In this document: positions 43,196 through 54,776 of the stretch, in pieces | How the letters are laid out: each line of letters opens with the position of its first letter | How positions within the stretch are numbered: position 1 is the stretch's first letter | Source: Sebastes aleutianus | Lineage: Eukaryota; Chordata; Actinopteri; Perciformes; Sebastidae | DNA length: 64,000 bases | Assembly (NCBI GenBank): GCA_916700875.1 | Contig: CAKAKS010000062.1 | Location: 3,621,373-3,685,372, forward strand | Direction: 5' to 3' | Made by a program: the position numbers and the translations under genes | Notes under the pieces: generated by a model | What the model was told of the DNA's origin: nothing | Database searches by the model: none | Seen by the model: only the letters and a program-made list of their open reading frames with translations

Positions 43196-44682
43196 GGTGC
43201 CATGCCATTGTTCCAACAACCCATTATTTTCGACAACCCAATAGTCCGAAAAAATGCACAACTGGACCGAAAGCTCATTAGACCGACAGCTCGTTATTCC
43301 GAAAACAAACACCCATTGACCCGAAGTCCCGTTGTTCCGAAAATACACACTCTCCCTGCACCGCCGTCTTGATGCACAGGTTTACCGGGACTCAAGCCCC
43401 CCGGGCCCAACCACGTAAAAGGTCCAACAGTGCTCCGGGGGGGAAAAAAAATAATCACAGGGAGAAGCGTTACTGGGCGCGCAAAAGTATGCTCTTTGCG
43501 TAAAGACGCAACGGCGGCTGTGTTTTTTACTCCGACACAACCTGCCAGGAGATAGAAAGAGCCTTTTTCTAGCAGCTGTATAGCTGACTGAGATCTGTTT
43601 GTCTTACTGACTGACTGATGTGAAGGGAAGGGCTTTCAAAACGTTCGTAGCCAGAGGACCTAAAGTAATATTAAGGATATTATATAATTGAGTAATAATG
43701 AGTATAGCCCTCACTCATATCACTGCTGCATGGAGCGCTACACGATGCCAACCAAGAAGGATTGTTTGATTAGATATCCAACAATGGACAGATGGAGAAA
43801 GATAAATCTGCTTTAGAGTAGATTCATTTCATTCTAATTATTATTGTCAATGTTTGTTGAAATGATAAATAACCTAATTTGTTAACTTGTGTCACATAAT
43901 AATAACAATCTGAGGACAAATGATGGGATTTTTATTTCATTCGATTTGTTTAGGATATTTCCTCATTATTCATTTACTTTTTCTGTTTATCTCCAGCACA
44001 TCAGAATGAATTGTAAATAAATATGGCATGACTGCCGGCCCTGTCCATGGTGCTGAATCCTCAGGGGCCTTACACTAAGCCGCATTTTAAGCAATTTTTA
44101 CTTTCGGAGACAAATTTCCAATTTCTGAATAAAGTCTTCACCTCTGTTGGAAGCACATGGCTACTTATTATGCAGAATGATGTCATCAGACCTTCCCTGT
44201 GCAACTGCTGTTGGACCTTGCATATTTAATCTAACAATACTTCTAGGTTGGTATCGTGTAACGTTGAGGGCTGTACTCAACATTACTCAATAATATAATA
44301 TAACTTTAGGTCCTCTGGTTATGGAGGTTTTGAAAGCCTTTCCCTCGGATCCCTTCACATCAGTCAGTCGGTAAGACAAACAGATCTCAGTCAGATATAC
44401 AGCTGCTAGAAAAAGTTTTTTTCCCCTCCTGGCAGGTTGCATCCCGTTGCGTGCCCAGTAACGCTTCTCCCTGTGATTTAAACATTACAATTTTTTTCAC
44501 CCCGGAGCATTGAGGGCCCTTTTATGTGGTCGGCCCCGGTAAGCCCGTGCATTAAGACGGCAGTGCATTGGAACAATGGGACTTCGGGACAATGGGCTGT
44601 TGGTCTAATGGGCTTTTGGTCCAGCGGTGCATTTTTCGGACTATTGGGTTGTCGGAACAATGGGCAGTGAAATGATGGGCAG
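43196..44682. mobile_element. Element I: foldback transposon with 400-500 bp arms
   Basis: The left arm is 43205-43715 and the right arm about 44262-44672, inverted; the loop is about 545 bp. Outer arm segments hold a degenerate roughly 20-bp phrase of the form CCATTGTTCCgAcAAcCC, repeated five to six times (GGACCGAAAGCTCATTAG and similar). Inner segments include AGCGTTACTGGGCGCGCAAA, AGAGGACCTAAAGT and GACAAACAGATCTCAGTCAG in opposite orientations. A truncated copy is at 63325-63475. No transposase. Confidence 0.88.
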
Positions 44683-45048
44683 TCTCCCCTGTGGGTCTCT
44701 TTTGTTCTTTATAATAAGTCACCACAGCACTTTCCCTGTGTGTTTACTGTTGCCGCGGATGGGTTTACATCCACCTCTCCTCCCACCCGCCATGAGTGTC
44801 TATTCGCTCTTTAAACTACGCCACCCCACACACCCGCCGCACTTTCTCGGAGCGGAGTTTACATTGCAGTTATTGGAAAGCCCAGCGCATCTCATACCGG
44901 CGCTAAAGGTTGCCTTGTGCAGCGGTATCTCACGCCGACGACAGTGACAAAGCGTCAGTAATATGACGCCCCTGGGAATAAGAACGGGCTGGGCAGATGT
45001 TGTTTTTAGTGGAGTTTACTACTTTCCAGAATTTAGATGAGATGGAAG
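44683..45048. other. No recognised feature
   Basis: CpG-richer around 44840-44970, with no motif in the open frame at 44627-44947. Confidence 0.35.
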
Positions 45049-45567
45049 TTAAAGGTCCCATATCGTGCTCATTTTCCGGTTCATACTTGTATTTTGTGTT
45101 TCTACTAGAACATGTTTACATGCTGTAATGTTTAAAAAAAAACTTTATTTTCCTCATACTGTCTGCTTGGATATACCTGTATTCACCCTCTGTCTGAAAC
45201 CCTCCATTTTAGTGCATTTCAATGGAATTGCAGCAGAATTGCATTGCTAGGCAACAGCTTGGGTCCATGTTTACTTCCTGTCAGCTGATGTCATTCACAT
45301 ACACTGCAACAGGAAATAAACTGGGACACATTTAGAATGTTTACGTTTACAACTTTGAAATGGTCTAAATATTGTAGATTTGTGACATCATAAATGGACA
45401 GCAATCCTGACGGCTTGTTTCAAAAGCTCAGTTTCTGAATACAAGCTGTGTGTATTTCTCTGTGGATTAAGCCTTTCGATACTTTCACAGTATTTATATA
45501 GAACTTAAAACTGCTTTATAATATAAAAGACATGAAAATGTCACTTATTACAATATGGGACCTTTAA
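45049..45567 (+). mobile_element. TTAA-type element family B, copy 6
   Basis: Full length with both TTAA ends. The CRE-like palindrome has one change (TGACATCATAAAT) and the X-box reads ATTGCTAGGCAAC. Confidence 0.92.
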
Positions 45568-46167
45568 GTAATAATTAGATTTACCCCAGAATGTCTAGCT
45601 AATGACCACACTTTGTTGCTTAACTGGAACAGATTTGATAGTTAAGAGGTGATCTTTTATTCTTAATTGCTTGAATGGAGCATGTTCATACTTACTGAGC
45701 TGAAGATATTTGAAAAATGATCTCATGCTAATTCAACATCTGGGGGTTTCTAATGTGTGAGAAAGATTGCTATGCTGCACAAGTATTGACAAGTTGCATA
45801 TGATCACTTTTCAGCATAAACTCCCCGCGTTATAGTAGGCTACCCATCAATACAAGCTTTATTGTTTACCTTGTGAGATTGCCAGGTTGCCTTCTTTTCT
45901 GGGGTCGTACAAGTGACAGCCACGTAGCTCAGCAGCATTGTGTGCATCCTTCCTGTTCTGAAGTGGGCCATTTAGAGCGCATAAAAATAAAAACTGCAGC
46001 GTGCAGCTTTCATTTTTTTTTCTGGAAGGGGGAATGAAACTCAAAGCCAACATTACATAAGGTGTTAATATTAACGTTGCTATTGTGAGGAATGTGTGTG
46101 GGTGGGAATGATAATGCAGCTCCTGTCACTGTGGTGTAATGGAAGCCAAACACTCTCACACACATAC

Positions 46168-46170
<3 letters not shown>
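45568..46170. other. No recognised feature
   Basis: Unique-looking, with no gene recognised. Confidence 0.35.

Positions 46171-46227
<57 letters not shown>
46171..46227 (+). repeat. (CA)n microsatellite
   Basis: 57 bp of pure CA. Confidence 0.97.
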
Positions 46228-46231
<4 letters not shown>

Positions 46232-46332
46232 AACACACACTGCTATCTATTCCAGAGCTGATGTTAATCAGTAAATAGTAGGTCATTTTCCAAGGGAAAA
46301 AAAAAGCTTGTAATGCTTACACCTCTTCCTTA

Positions 46333-46483
<151 letters not shown>

Positions 46484-47513
46484 GACACATTAGCTCTCTC
46501 TGTGGTGGTGTTAAACTGCAGAGAATAAGCCTGGAGGTGCAGCTGATCACAGTGGTTCTGATAAGGCCTAACAGAGTGTATCAATTGCCTGCATCTTGCC
46601 TTCATCTCTTTGTGGGGGAGGAGGCGGAGGCAGGGGTGGTGGAGGTTTACACCCCCCAGCAGCACTTTGGCAAATGAAGCTTCTGACTTTCTCTCTGTAG
46701 ATAATCAATTAGCAGCCTCCTCTTCTTCTCCCGCCTGTCTTCTTCCTCCCGTCTCCCTTTCTTTGCCTCTTTTTTGTCTTCCGTTACGAGAGTTTAATCA
46801 AACACGATCATTATTACATTACAGTTCCCCGTGCTTTTGTGGCACTTTTTGGATGACAATAGCAGCCTGGCAGTGAAAGATAAACTCCTGTCTGTAAATT
46901 AATCTAAACTGTAGTTAGACATGTTTTACAGTTACAAGTCACAAGTCAGCCTCTCTCTCTTAGTTAATTAAATACTGACCCATTTTTTACTGCAGCTATG
47001 CATTTGCAGCACACTTCACACTGGGACTTCATTATAGCAAATCCCCTTTTTTGATACTATTTATGGCCGCCATTTTTTTCAGCAATAGCCATTCCATTTA
47101 TCTACATTCTGTGATTACCTCTCCGTAAAGTAGTTTTCATTGTTGGCGGTGAAGTCCGTCCGTCTCGCGCCGGATTCAGATTATTTTCACGTGGATTTCA
47201 AAGGAAACCATACATACAATACATGCCAACCAAACTTTCAGCATTACTGCCATTTTTATCTCTTTGACAAAAGCCTCGCTACTCTACAGTCATATTAGAG
47301 CTTTTTTACTGCTGTTGCATAAGCTGCTGCTTCACATCTTTGTTTTGTCAGCAGAACATCTTGACATTTTAGGAAATACACACCCACTTCCCTTTTGAGA
47401 ATGAGATGAGATGATCAATATATATATACAGTATATCCGTAGTGGTGCGTGATTAGCTTAGCTTAGCATAAAGACTGGAAGCAGGGGGAAACAGCTAGCC
47501 AACACCTCTAAAG
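46484..47513. other. No recognised gene; possibly conserved noncoding
   Basis: Moderately AT-rich, without repeats I recognise. Positions 46870-47110 contain several TTAAT/TAATTA-type cores and CCATTTTTTTCAGC. A candidate for comparative analysis only. Confidence 0.3.
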
Positions 47514-48235
47514 CCCGGGACACACCAGGAACGTCAGGAGCGCGTGGCGGTTGTGTTACCTGTTGTTTTTTATTTCGGCGTCCATGTTAACAGGTTAGAG
47601 CAGCCACACTGCCCGTCACATACGCGTCTCTGCTGAGTCTCTTCTAGAGAATAGAGGTCTCACCTATTTTTGACGCGTGCCGCGCGCGGTTCACAGCAAC
47701 AACAGACAGTGAAGGTGATCTATTGACTGTATATTAACATCATATCAGCTACATTACTACAGTTTCGATGTCTATCTGTAGAATATGTTACAGAGATGAA
47801 AAAAGTAAAGACTTATTTCATTTCAAAATAAATGCCCTCAAGTGTTTTTTCTGTGGACAGAATTCCTTCATTTGTTAACACAAGGCTTTTATTCTGAAAT
47901 ATGTGCCGGACAGTGTTCTAGAACATGCAGTGACTTGGAGAGCTCCATGAATGAATATAGTACGGAGTTTTAATGTCAATTATTACTATTATTTACAAAT
48001 TACCACACGTTTCTTAACCTTTCTTTGTCTAAAATAAATATAAATGATATTTATAATTAAATTAAATGGCCATTAGAAGGCAAACTCTATGTAGAAAGAA
48101 AGGGCTGACAGCAGCAGAAAGGCAGCAGACAAGCAGCTGAAACGCAGCTGGTGTGAGCACCCGACGCGTGAATCACGCAGCCATCACGCCACGCAGCCGC
48201 CACGCGCTCCTGACGTTCCCTGTGTGTCCGGGGCG
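47514..48235 (+). mobile_element. Family H nonautonomous element, copy 2
   Basis: The ends are CCCGGGACACACCAGGAACG and, inverted, CGCCCCGGACACACAGGGAA. Both continue into AACGTCAGGAGCGCG. TAAAG flanks both sides (47509-47513 and 48236-48240), a 5-bp target duplication. At 722 bp it is a complete copy without coding, and it lacks the tandem duplication seen in copy 1. Confidence 0.88.
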
Positions 48236-49137
48236 TAAAGCTACTGCTCATTTCTCAACGAAGGTGCGAGGTTCGTCGGGAAATAGCCCAAACATGTAAC
48301 TCCTCCTAAAATCACAAATTGTTTTTACATTTCTGTTCGTGCACAGAATAAACAAATGAGATCCAAAATGTTAATTAGTGAGCTGTGTCCATGGATGTAT
48401 TTTTGAACTTCTGGGCAGAGCCAGATTAGCTGTGTCCCATTGCTTCTGGTCTTTATGCTAAACTAGACAAATTGCCTATAGCTCTAGCTCCATAGACACA
48501 CAAACACGACACTGTCTTCTCATCTTGTTCTCAGCAAGGAAGCAAATAAGCCGTTTCCAAAATGTCAAACTATTCCTTTAAAAAAAAAGAAATGCCACAC
48601 TGTGACGAGTTTCACATGCCCATGCTCAGAAAGACAAATGCAGTTTTGAGGGGCAAGATCCAGATGAGCTCCTCGCTAGCGTTGTGTGGAAGGAAGACAG
48701 AAGCGGAGGAAGAGAGGAATGGCTGGGAGGAATGGAGGTTGGTGTGTGTGTGTGTGTCAGTGTGAGTGTATTAGTATGTATGAAGTGCGTAAATGGAAAG
48801 GCGCATACTGCTAGCGTAAGGGACTTCCACAACACGCAGGCTTCGCCTCGCCTACACTCTGCTCCGTCCGCATATTCTATCCCTCATCAATAAATTACAT
48901 ATTAATGCCTCCTCCACCGCCCCACCTGCTCGACGCTAATCCGCCATCCCCACTCCTGCTCGCCTTCCCCTCCCTCCCCCCTTTCACTTTCTCTCTGTGT
49001 GTTCTACTCCCACACCTCTCCTCTCTTATTGAAATTTAAACTTTTACCCCTATAGGCTGTGCAGCCAACTTTAGTCTATTCTAATTCTTCAAAAATACAT
49101 TTCATCTCAAAATAGTCCTCTTTAATAGAGAACAATA
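48236..49137. other. No recognised gene
   Basis: A short GT tract lies near 48741-48758. Nothing else was recognised. Confidence 0.35.
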
Positions 49138-50125
49138 TTCAAACTAAATTCTTTCCATCAATATGGAGTGCTAAACCGACTCCAAAATAAACTGGAGTTG
49201 TATGTTTCATGCTGGACGCAGCCACTGTGACGTCACCCATTGGTTTGTGGACTAACGTTTCCAGAAGTGACCATATTTGGACGAGAGGGTGGAGCTAGGG
49301 AAAAGCAAGGCCTGGCAGGGGCCAGATTCTGTTAGCAGCTGGCGCTAGCACTAGCAAGTTTGCTTGGTTAGCAAGGTGCATCCGTAATTCACGTTAAAGG
49401 TCCCATATTGTAAAAAGTGAAATTTTCATGTCTTTTACATTATAAAGCAGGTTTAAGTGCTTCGTAAATACTGTTAAATTATCAAAACACTCACTTTACG
49501 GAGAAATACACACAGCCCGTATTCAGAAATTGTGCGTTTGAAACAAGCCTTTGATTTCTGTCCATTTGTGATGTCACAAATATACAATATTTAAATCATT
49601 ACACAGTTTTAAACATAAGCATTCTAAATGTGTCCCAGTTTATTTCCTGTTGCAGTGTATGTAAATAATGTCAGCTGACAGGAAGTAAACATGAACCCAA
49701 ACTGTTGCCTAGCAACGCAATTCCGTTGAAATGCACTAAAATGGAGCGTTTAAGACAGAGGGAAAATACAGGTATATTCAGGCAGACAGTATGAGGAAAA
49801 TAACGTTTTTTTTAACATTACAGCATGTAAACATGTTCTAAAAGAAACACAAAATACAAGTATGAACCTAAAAATGAGCACGATATGGGACCTTTAACTG
49901 GGATATTAATTGGGATGCTAATTTTGGCTAGCAAAAAACAGGCATGTTTGTAATTGGTTTGTAATTGGTCTTACAGTACAACTGAACGTAAGGTAATAAA
50001 CCAAGTGAGAAGTAGGGTCATTTTCTCATAGACTTCTATACAATCTGACATCTTTTGCACCCGGAGGAGTCGCCCCCTGCTGGCTATTAGAAAGAATGCA
50101 GGTTTAAGGCACTTAAGCATGAGCT
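49138..50125 (+). repeat. Dispersed repeat M, split by family B copy 7
   Basis: Left part (to 49393): CTGTGACGTCACCCATTGGT and GGACGAGAGGGTGGAGCTA. Right part (from 49898): CATAGACTTCTATACAATCT and GGAGTCGCCCCCTGCTGGCT, ending GAATGCAGGTTTAAGGCACT. These are the two halves of one very common teleost repeat, with B inserted between them. Confidence 0.65.
49394..49897 (-). mobile_element. TTAA-type element family B, copy 7
   Basis: Full length with both TTAA ends, inserted in repeat M. The CRE-like palindrome is intact (49564-49581). The X-box at 49704-49716 is GTTGCCTAGCAAC, an exact consensus match. Confidence 0.92.
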
Positions 50126-50640
50126 TTACGTTTCAGACGTTGCCCCTTGTGTCCGTGTCAACCAGCAACAGTGAACACAACAACTGAGTACGGCTCACAA
50201 GCTCTTGCAAGTCCAATGGCGTATTCACATTATCATGGAAACAACTTTTGTGCCGGCCTTCTCCATCATTGTGTATGTAGCGAGTTGTGACAGCTCTGTG
50301 CTGCTGTCCAAACTTTGACCCGAGCTGCCCTGACCTTTGTGGGAGTAGCCAATTGCTGTTGATACCTGCTTGAACTGAACGATGGCGGCGAAGATAACAA
50401 AAACAGGTATTTGTTTATTTATCGTTAGTGGATCATAACATATGAAATTAATCTGCAGATGCTTCCGTTCAAAATGAGACCAAACTTTTCTATGGATGTC
50501 AGTTTTTGAGCAACGACGACGACCAAAATGTTGCCTGCAACAGACTAGGTAAGGCTTGTTTTTAGCCGATTGCTGGAAATTCCTTTTGCCACTGAAGCAG
50601 TTGTTGATCACTTAGCCCCTTGTAACCTTCATATAAAACT
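50126..50640. other. No recognised feature
   Basis: The 128-residue minus-strand frame at 50225-50611 has no recognisable domain. Confidence 0.35.
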
Positions 50641-50769
50641 GAGGTTACGATATTGTAACCCACACCACATTCCCTGGGTCATCAAGGAGCACGGGAACAT
50701 GTAGATGTATCCTGCCCAGAGGGGGGTAAGTTGCAAGACAACTGACACACACGCACTCCGCCTTTTTCA

Positions 50770-51995
50770 CTAGTCTTGTGTAGTTCCAGCAAGCACAGAT
50801 CCTGAAAAGGAGCACAACATGTCCAAGTAGTAAAACCGTATGAACGGGCAAGGCGTCGACCATGACGCCACTGTACACATGTCACCCCACCGAACAAGGC
50901 CGCCGACACCGCAACGCTGCGTGTGGACCGCAGTGGAAGGGTCTCTTACCGCCTTCATATAGGCCTGTGGAGATGCATTCACAACACCAGCCCGCCAGGT
51001 GTTTCTTGGAAAGGACTTTTCTGGGCCACACCATCACCGACGCACAAAACAGCTGTGCATTGCGCCTGAAGGGGGGCCATGCGTTCCACATAACATGCCA
51101 ATACGCGAAAATGGCTCAGAGGTAGAGCGGGTCGCCCACCAATCAGAAGATCATCAATTTGATCCGCGGCTCCTCCAGTCCTCATGTCGAAGTGTCCTTT
51201 GAGCAAGATACTTAACCCCAAATTGCTCCGGAAGGCTGTGCCATCGGTGTGTGAATGAGTATTTAGATTAGATCCTGATGGGCAGGTTGGCACCTCGCAT
51301 GGCAGCCTCTGCCATGAGTGTATGAATGTGTGTGCGAATGCTGACATGTAGTGTAAAGCAATTTGTGTGGTTGGAAGACCAGAAAGGTGCTATATACTGT
51401 AAATGAAAGTCCATTTACCATAATAGATGCGACTTTGCCTCCTTGTCTCCCACATGGAGTGGAGGACAAAAAGCATCCGGCTGTATAACCCTCGACCTGA
51501 ATGAACTCCTTAAGTTCTTAGGAACAAAAGAGGGGTTTGGTCTGAGAGTAACCATGCCGCAGTCACCACGAAGCATCAGGCAACTGGGGTGCACCCACAG
51601 GGCGGTCAGTTCACATACTCTCTTTAGCTGAGGTCAATGCAAGCAGCAATGCTGTCTTGAATGACAACGCCTTGAAAGAGGAACACTCTAATAGAGGCTC
51701 AAAGTGGTCCTTCACCAAAGCCTTGAGCACCAATGGCAGTTCCCACTGCGGGGAGAAGGCACGCACCACTGGTTGTTACCTTCTGACCCCCTGCAGGAAC
51801 CGCTTCATGCGAGAGTGGCCAAAGACCTGTCTGTCGCTAAAACCCTCATGGCGGGAATAAATGGCTGCTGCATACACTTTAACAGTGGCAGGAGACAGCC
51901 CTCTATCCATAAGATACTGTAAAAAGGAGAGAATAGACCAGACTGCACAGGGCCAGCATTGGATCCCCAACCACTCGGCTTGTAACAGGCAGTGG
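50770..51995 (-). pseudogene. DIRS-type tyrosine recombinase, broken
   Basis: DIRS elements use this enzyme to insert circular cDNA without target duplication. The N-terminal block SILSFLQYLMDRGLSPATVK then VYAAAIYSRHEGF is at about 51930-51830. Next comes WELPLVLKALVKDHFEPLL and then SFKTALLLALTSAKE (about 51760-51630). After the SINE, AQLFCASVMVWPRKVLSKKH continues (about 51060-51000). The C-terminal block has HTQR, matching the HxxR box, and ASWSTPCPFIRFYYLDM, containing the catalytic Tyr position (about 50840-50815). Several frame changes and stops make it inactive. Confidence 0.8.
51111..51420 (+). mobile_element. tRNA-derived SINE, near full length, inside the DIRS gene
   Basis: The head contains box A TGGCTCAGAGG (51112-51122) and a degraded box B (ATTTGATCCGC, 51157-51167; consensus GGTTCGANTCC). 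The body contains GGCTCCTCCAGTCCTCATGT, TTTGAGCAAGATACTTAACC and GATGGGCAGGTTGGCACC. The LINE-like tail TGCTATATACTGTAAATGAA ends CCATTTACCA. It shares the body with the SINE at 6549-6665. It lies antisense to the recombinase. Confidence 0.9.
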
Positions 51996-52010
51996 TGGAT
52001 TTCACACTTG

Positions 52011-52809
52011 AGACTTGGATAGTCCGTACAACCTGTACATGATGCTTATAATGTTTTGTATAAATCCTAATAACCTGTAATCCTTATTTATGCCAAACAA
52101 TATAAATTGGTGTTTTTACAGTGTTCACAAAAAAAAAAAAGAGCTGTGTAAATGCTCTGTAAACATTTGCGGAAATAAAAAAAGATAACTCCGTTGCCAT
52201 CCAAGGTATTACATTACTTTGGTGTATAATTGTTATTAATCACATTAGAAAAATCATTACTTTTTCTTATCCTGGCATGGTTTCCCCTCAGGCCTTTCGT
52301 CCATCTCTTTCTCTTCAGCTATTTCCCCTTTCTTCCCCGTTCCCATCTGATCTCATCATCTCCCCCCTTCCAACCTCTCCTCTGCCCTTCTTGTCCAGAG
52401 GTAGCTTTCAGTGAGAAATATATTAATGTGGCAGTTTAATTAGCGAGAACCCACATGGCTATTGATTATGCACTTGCCTGGGGTAAAGTTTGTCTTCTGC
52501 TCCCAGTCATGTATTGATCTCTGGGTGGGAGGGAGCACATCGGCAGTCGCAGAGTTCGCATATCAAGTGGGTGAACCTCCAAGCATACATGGACACTCAC
52601 TGTGTCTCTCTTCAAAGCATTGATATGTATTTTTAGGGGGGTGGGGAGGGGGGGGGGGGCGTTACCATTAGGCAAGGTAGGCAACTGCCTTGGGGCCCCT
52701 AACAGCTGTATATTTATTATGATGTTAAGATATGAAATATATGTTACTATGTAACTCATTTACACTTACATAAGTTGCCCTCATAGTACTTCTTTTATCA
52801 TTGTCAGTA
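52011..52809. other. No recognised gene; G-run and possible conserved block
   Basis: A G-rich tract with runs of 4-10 G lies at 52637-52660. Positions 52400-52480 contain TTTAATTAGCG and ATTGATTATGCA, enhancer-like homeodomain words. No gene was recognised. Confidence 0.35.
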
Positions 52810-53019
52810 GTCAGGTTTCCATCCAAATGTATTACAAATTTTAACCGAATTTTTGGAAAAATCTGCATAAGAAAATGCGGATGAATGCTTGTTTCCATCC
52901 ACTACAGAAATGCAGTTAATGGAGTTTTATAACTAAGTTTGGGAACAAAGACTACTCCTCATACATATCCCATTTCCGCAGATGAAGTATTTAAGCACCC
53001 CTGATCCATTCACTTCCTC

Positions 53020-54685
53020 TTGACTTCCCTTTTGCATCCATTCGTCTGTCCATCCAGACTGAGGCGCAACTCACTCACGTTATCCAACAGTCCGGTCGCT
53101 TACCTCGCTATGGACTACGAACTGGTTCTCACCCCCTCGGACCGCGATCTGTCCGACGACCGATCCCTGGTCTCCGAATCTTCTCGTTCCAAAGCCTCCA
53201 TTACTATGAGGCCACCAGCCACCGCGGCCGCGCTCCACCATTCATACCTTGGCACAACATTATCCATCATTCCTTGTCCATTGGCTCCAGCCACCACCCG
53301 CACCAAATCTACACCACCACCGTCCTTCGGGAGAAAGCCTCCAGATGCTGCACGTCCGAGTGGCGCTTGACACACATCCACACGGCAGCCGATCCACAGC
53401 TTCCGGATTCCAGCCCCTTCCCATACAGCCATCATCTCCGACTGGACAGTTGCATGCTTGCAGCGTGCTCTCACCAGACCACCCGACCGATAACAAGACC
53501 AGGCTGTTCCAGCTCTTCACGGCACAATCCTCCCGTGGCGGCCAACTGATGACCTCATGACACAGCCCAACACAGGGGCACAGCAAACTGCTTCAACCCT
53601 CGTTTCAGGGCCAGGTATCCCTGTACCCCTTTGTGCCTGTATTTGTCTAATGTTTTTCCCTTTTTCTTTCATCTCTGTGCCCGGAGGCTGTACATTCGAC
53701 CACACACACGCATCCCTCCAACCCAGCATCCTTTCTTCTTCCCTTTTTTCAGCAGGGTTAATGCAGCCTCTCTGGGTCCGCCTGCTCCCGCATTTCCTTT
53801 TCCCGTTTCTCTTGCAGCAACCACTACCAATGCTGCCATTCATACTGCTACAGCCCATGGTAACTGGCCGATACATGGTTAATTCAGGTCACGCGAAACA
53901 AGTCAAATCATTTTGTAGGCTATTAATATTCAACTCTCATATCGTGGATGAGTGGATGATCCTCTGCTTCAATCATCAAATGTTATCACAATGAGCTCCT
54001 TTTTCTACAGTCGGAACACAACTTGCCTGTGCACAACGAGCCACGGTGCTCCTCATTTCGGACCTCGTACACTTTGGCCTAAGTCAAAGCCCCTTCATCC
54101 CTTTCCAGTCACACAACCCTCCCCCATCTTACCTTCCCTTGGACAGCCATCTGCCTGCGCCTGCCGCCAGTCCTAGGCACCTCTACCTGCCAAGGTACTC
54201 ACGGCAGTGGAATTCGCTTGTGGTCTTTCCTTTCCCCTTATCAGGACACCATTTGTTCCATTTTCCCCAACCCCAGGAGCCAGACAATTACTTATCCAGT
54301 TTCTATACGTACCACGTCCTCTTCGCATCCGAGGCCGCATTCCACCTCCAACAGTTCAACCAAGGCATCTACTGGGGAATCTACTGCTGCACTTTCACGG
54401 CAAGCTCTTCCCTGGCTTGCAGCAGCTCGCACATGGCTCCTTCACACCCAGCCACCAGTTGCGTCATCACTGCCCAGTCACCCGCCCTGTTGCCCCACCC
54501 GCACATGCTCCCTCCGCGTTTTCAATGCTTCGTACTGGCGCAACTCTTCCTCCTCCCGGAAACAGAGGCCCGTCCCAGTGGGATGGTTTGCGCCAATTCC
54601 AATGGCATGGGTTGCAACGTTCGAAGTTCCCTGCTTCCTCCATACCAGTCCTTCCGCAGCGGCGCCCATGCCGGTTTAGGTGCAG
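53020..54685 (+). other. Interior of the split-repeat element; motif-poor open frames
   Basis: Three open frames of 116, 145 and 251 codons (53020-53370, 53557-53994, 54046-54801) lie in line on the plus strand. The first has a Ser/Asp-rich region (DYELVLTPSDRDLSDDRSLV) followed by Pro/Ala-rich sequence. The others are Pro/Ser-rich without identifiable domains. They could be a degraded gag-like ORF of the element. The third runs into a family B fragment, so its end is not original. Confidence 0.35.
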
Positions 54686-54776
54686 GCAGATTTAAGTGCT
54701 ATATAAGTAGTGTTAAAGTATCAAGACGCTCAATTCTCAGAGAAATACACAGAGCCCACATTCAGAAACCGTGCCT
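54682..54776 (-). mobile_element. Family B fragment
   Basis: TTTAAGTGCTATATAAGTAG then GAGAAATACACAGAGCCC and ATTCAGAAACCGTGC correspond to about 90 bp of the interior of family B, immediately before repeat B1 of the split-repeat element. Confidence 0.8.

Larger units (their letters stand above)
50641..52010 (-). mobile_element. DIRS-type tyrosine-recombinase retrotransposon remnant
   Basis: The minus-strand 3' end carries GTTACAATATCGTAACCTCA (50641-50660), a self-complementary word like those at DIRS termini. Upstream is a broken tyrosine recombinase gene. The recombinase N-terminus is near 52010; RT and gag regions are not visible beyond it, so the element is 5'-truncated. A SINE interrupts it at 51111-51420. 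Confidence 0.75.

Noticed and set aside
50225..50611. 128-codon minus-strand frame
   Set aside because: No motif and no neighbouring exon signals that I could support.
51111..51185. tRNA-like head as a possible tRNA gene (also 6594-6660 and 20161-20219)
   Set aside because: The heads do not close a cloverleaf, box B is degraded at 51157, and each continues into a SINE body or is truncated.
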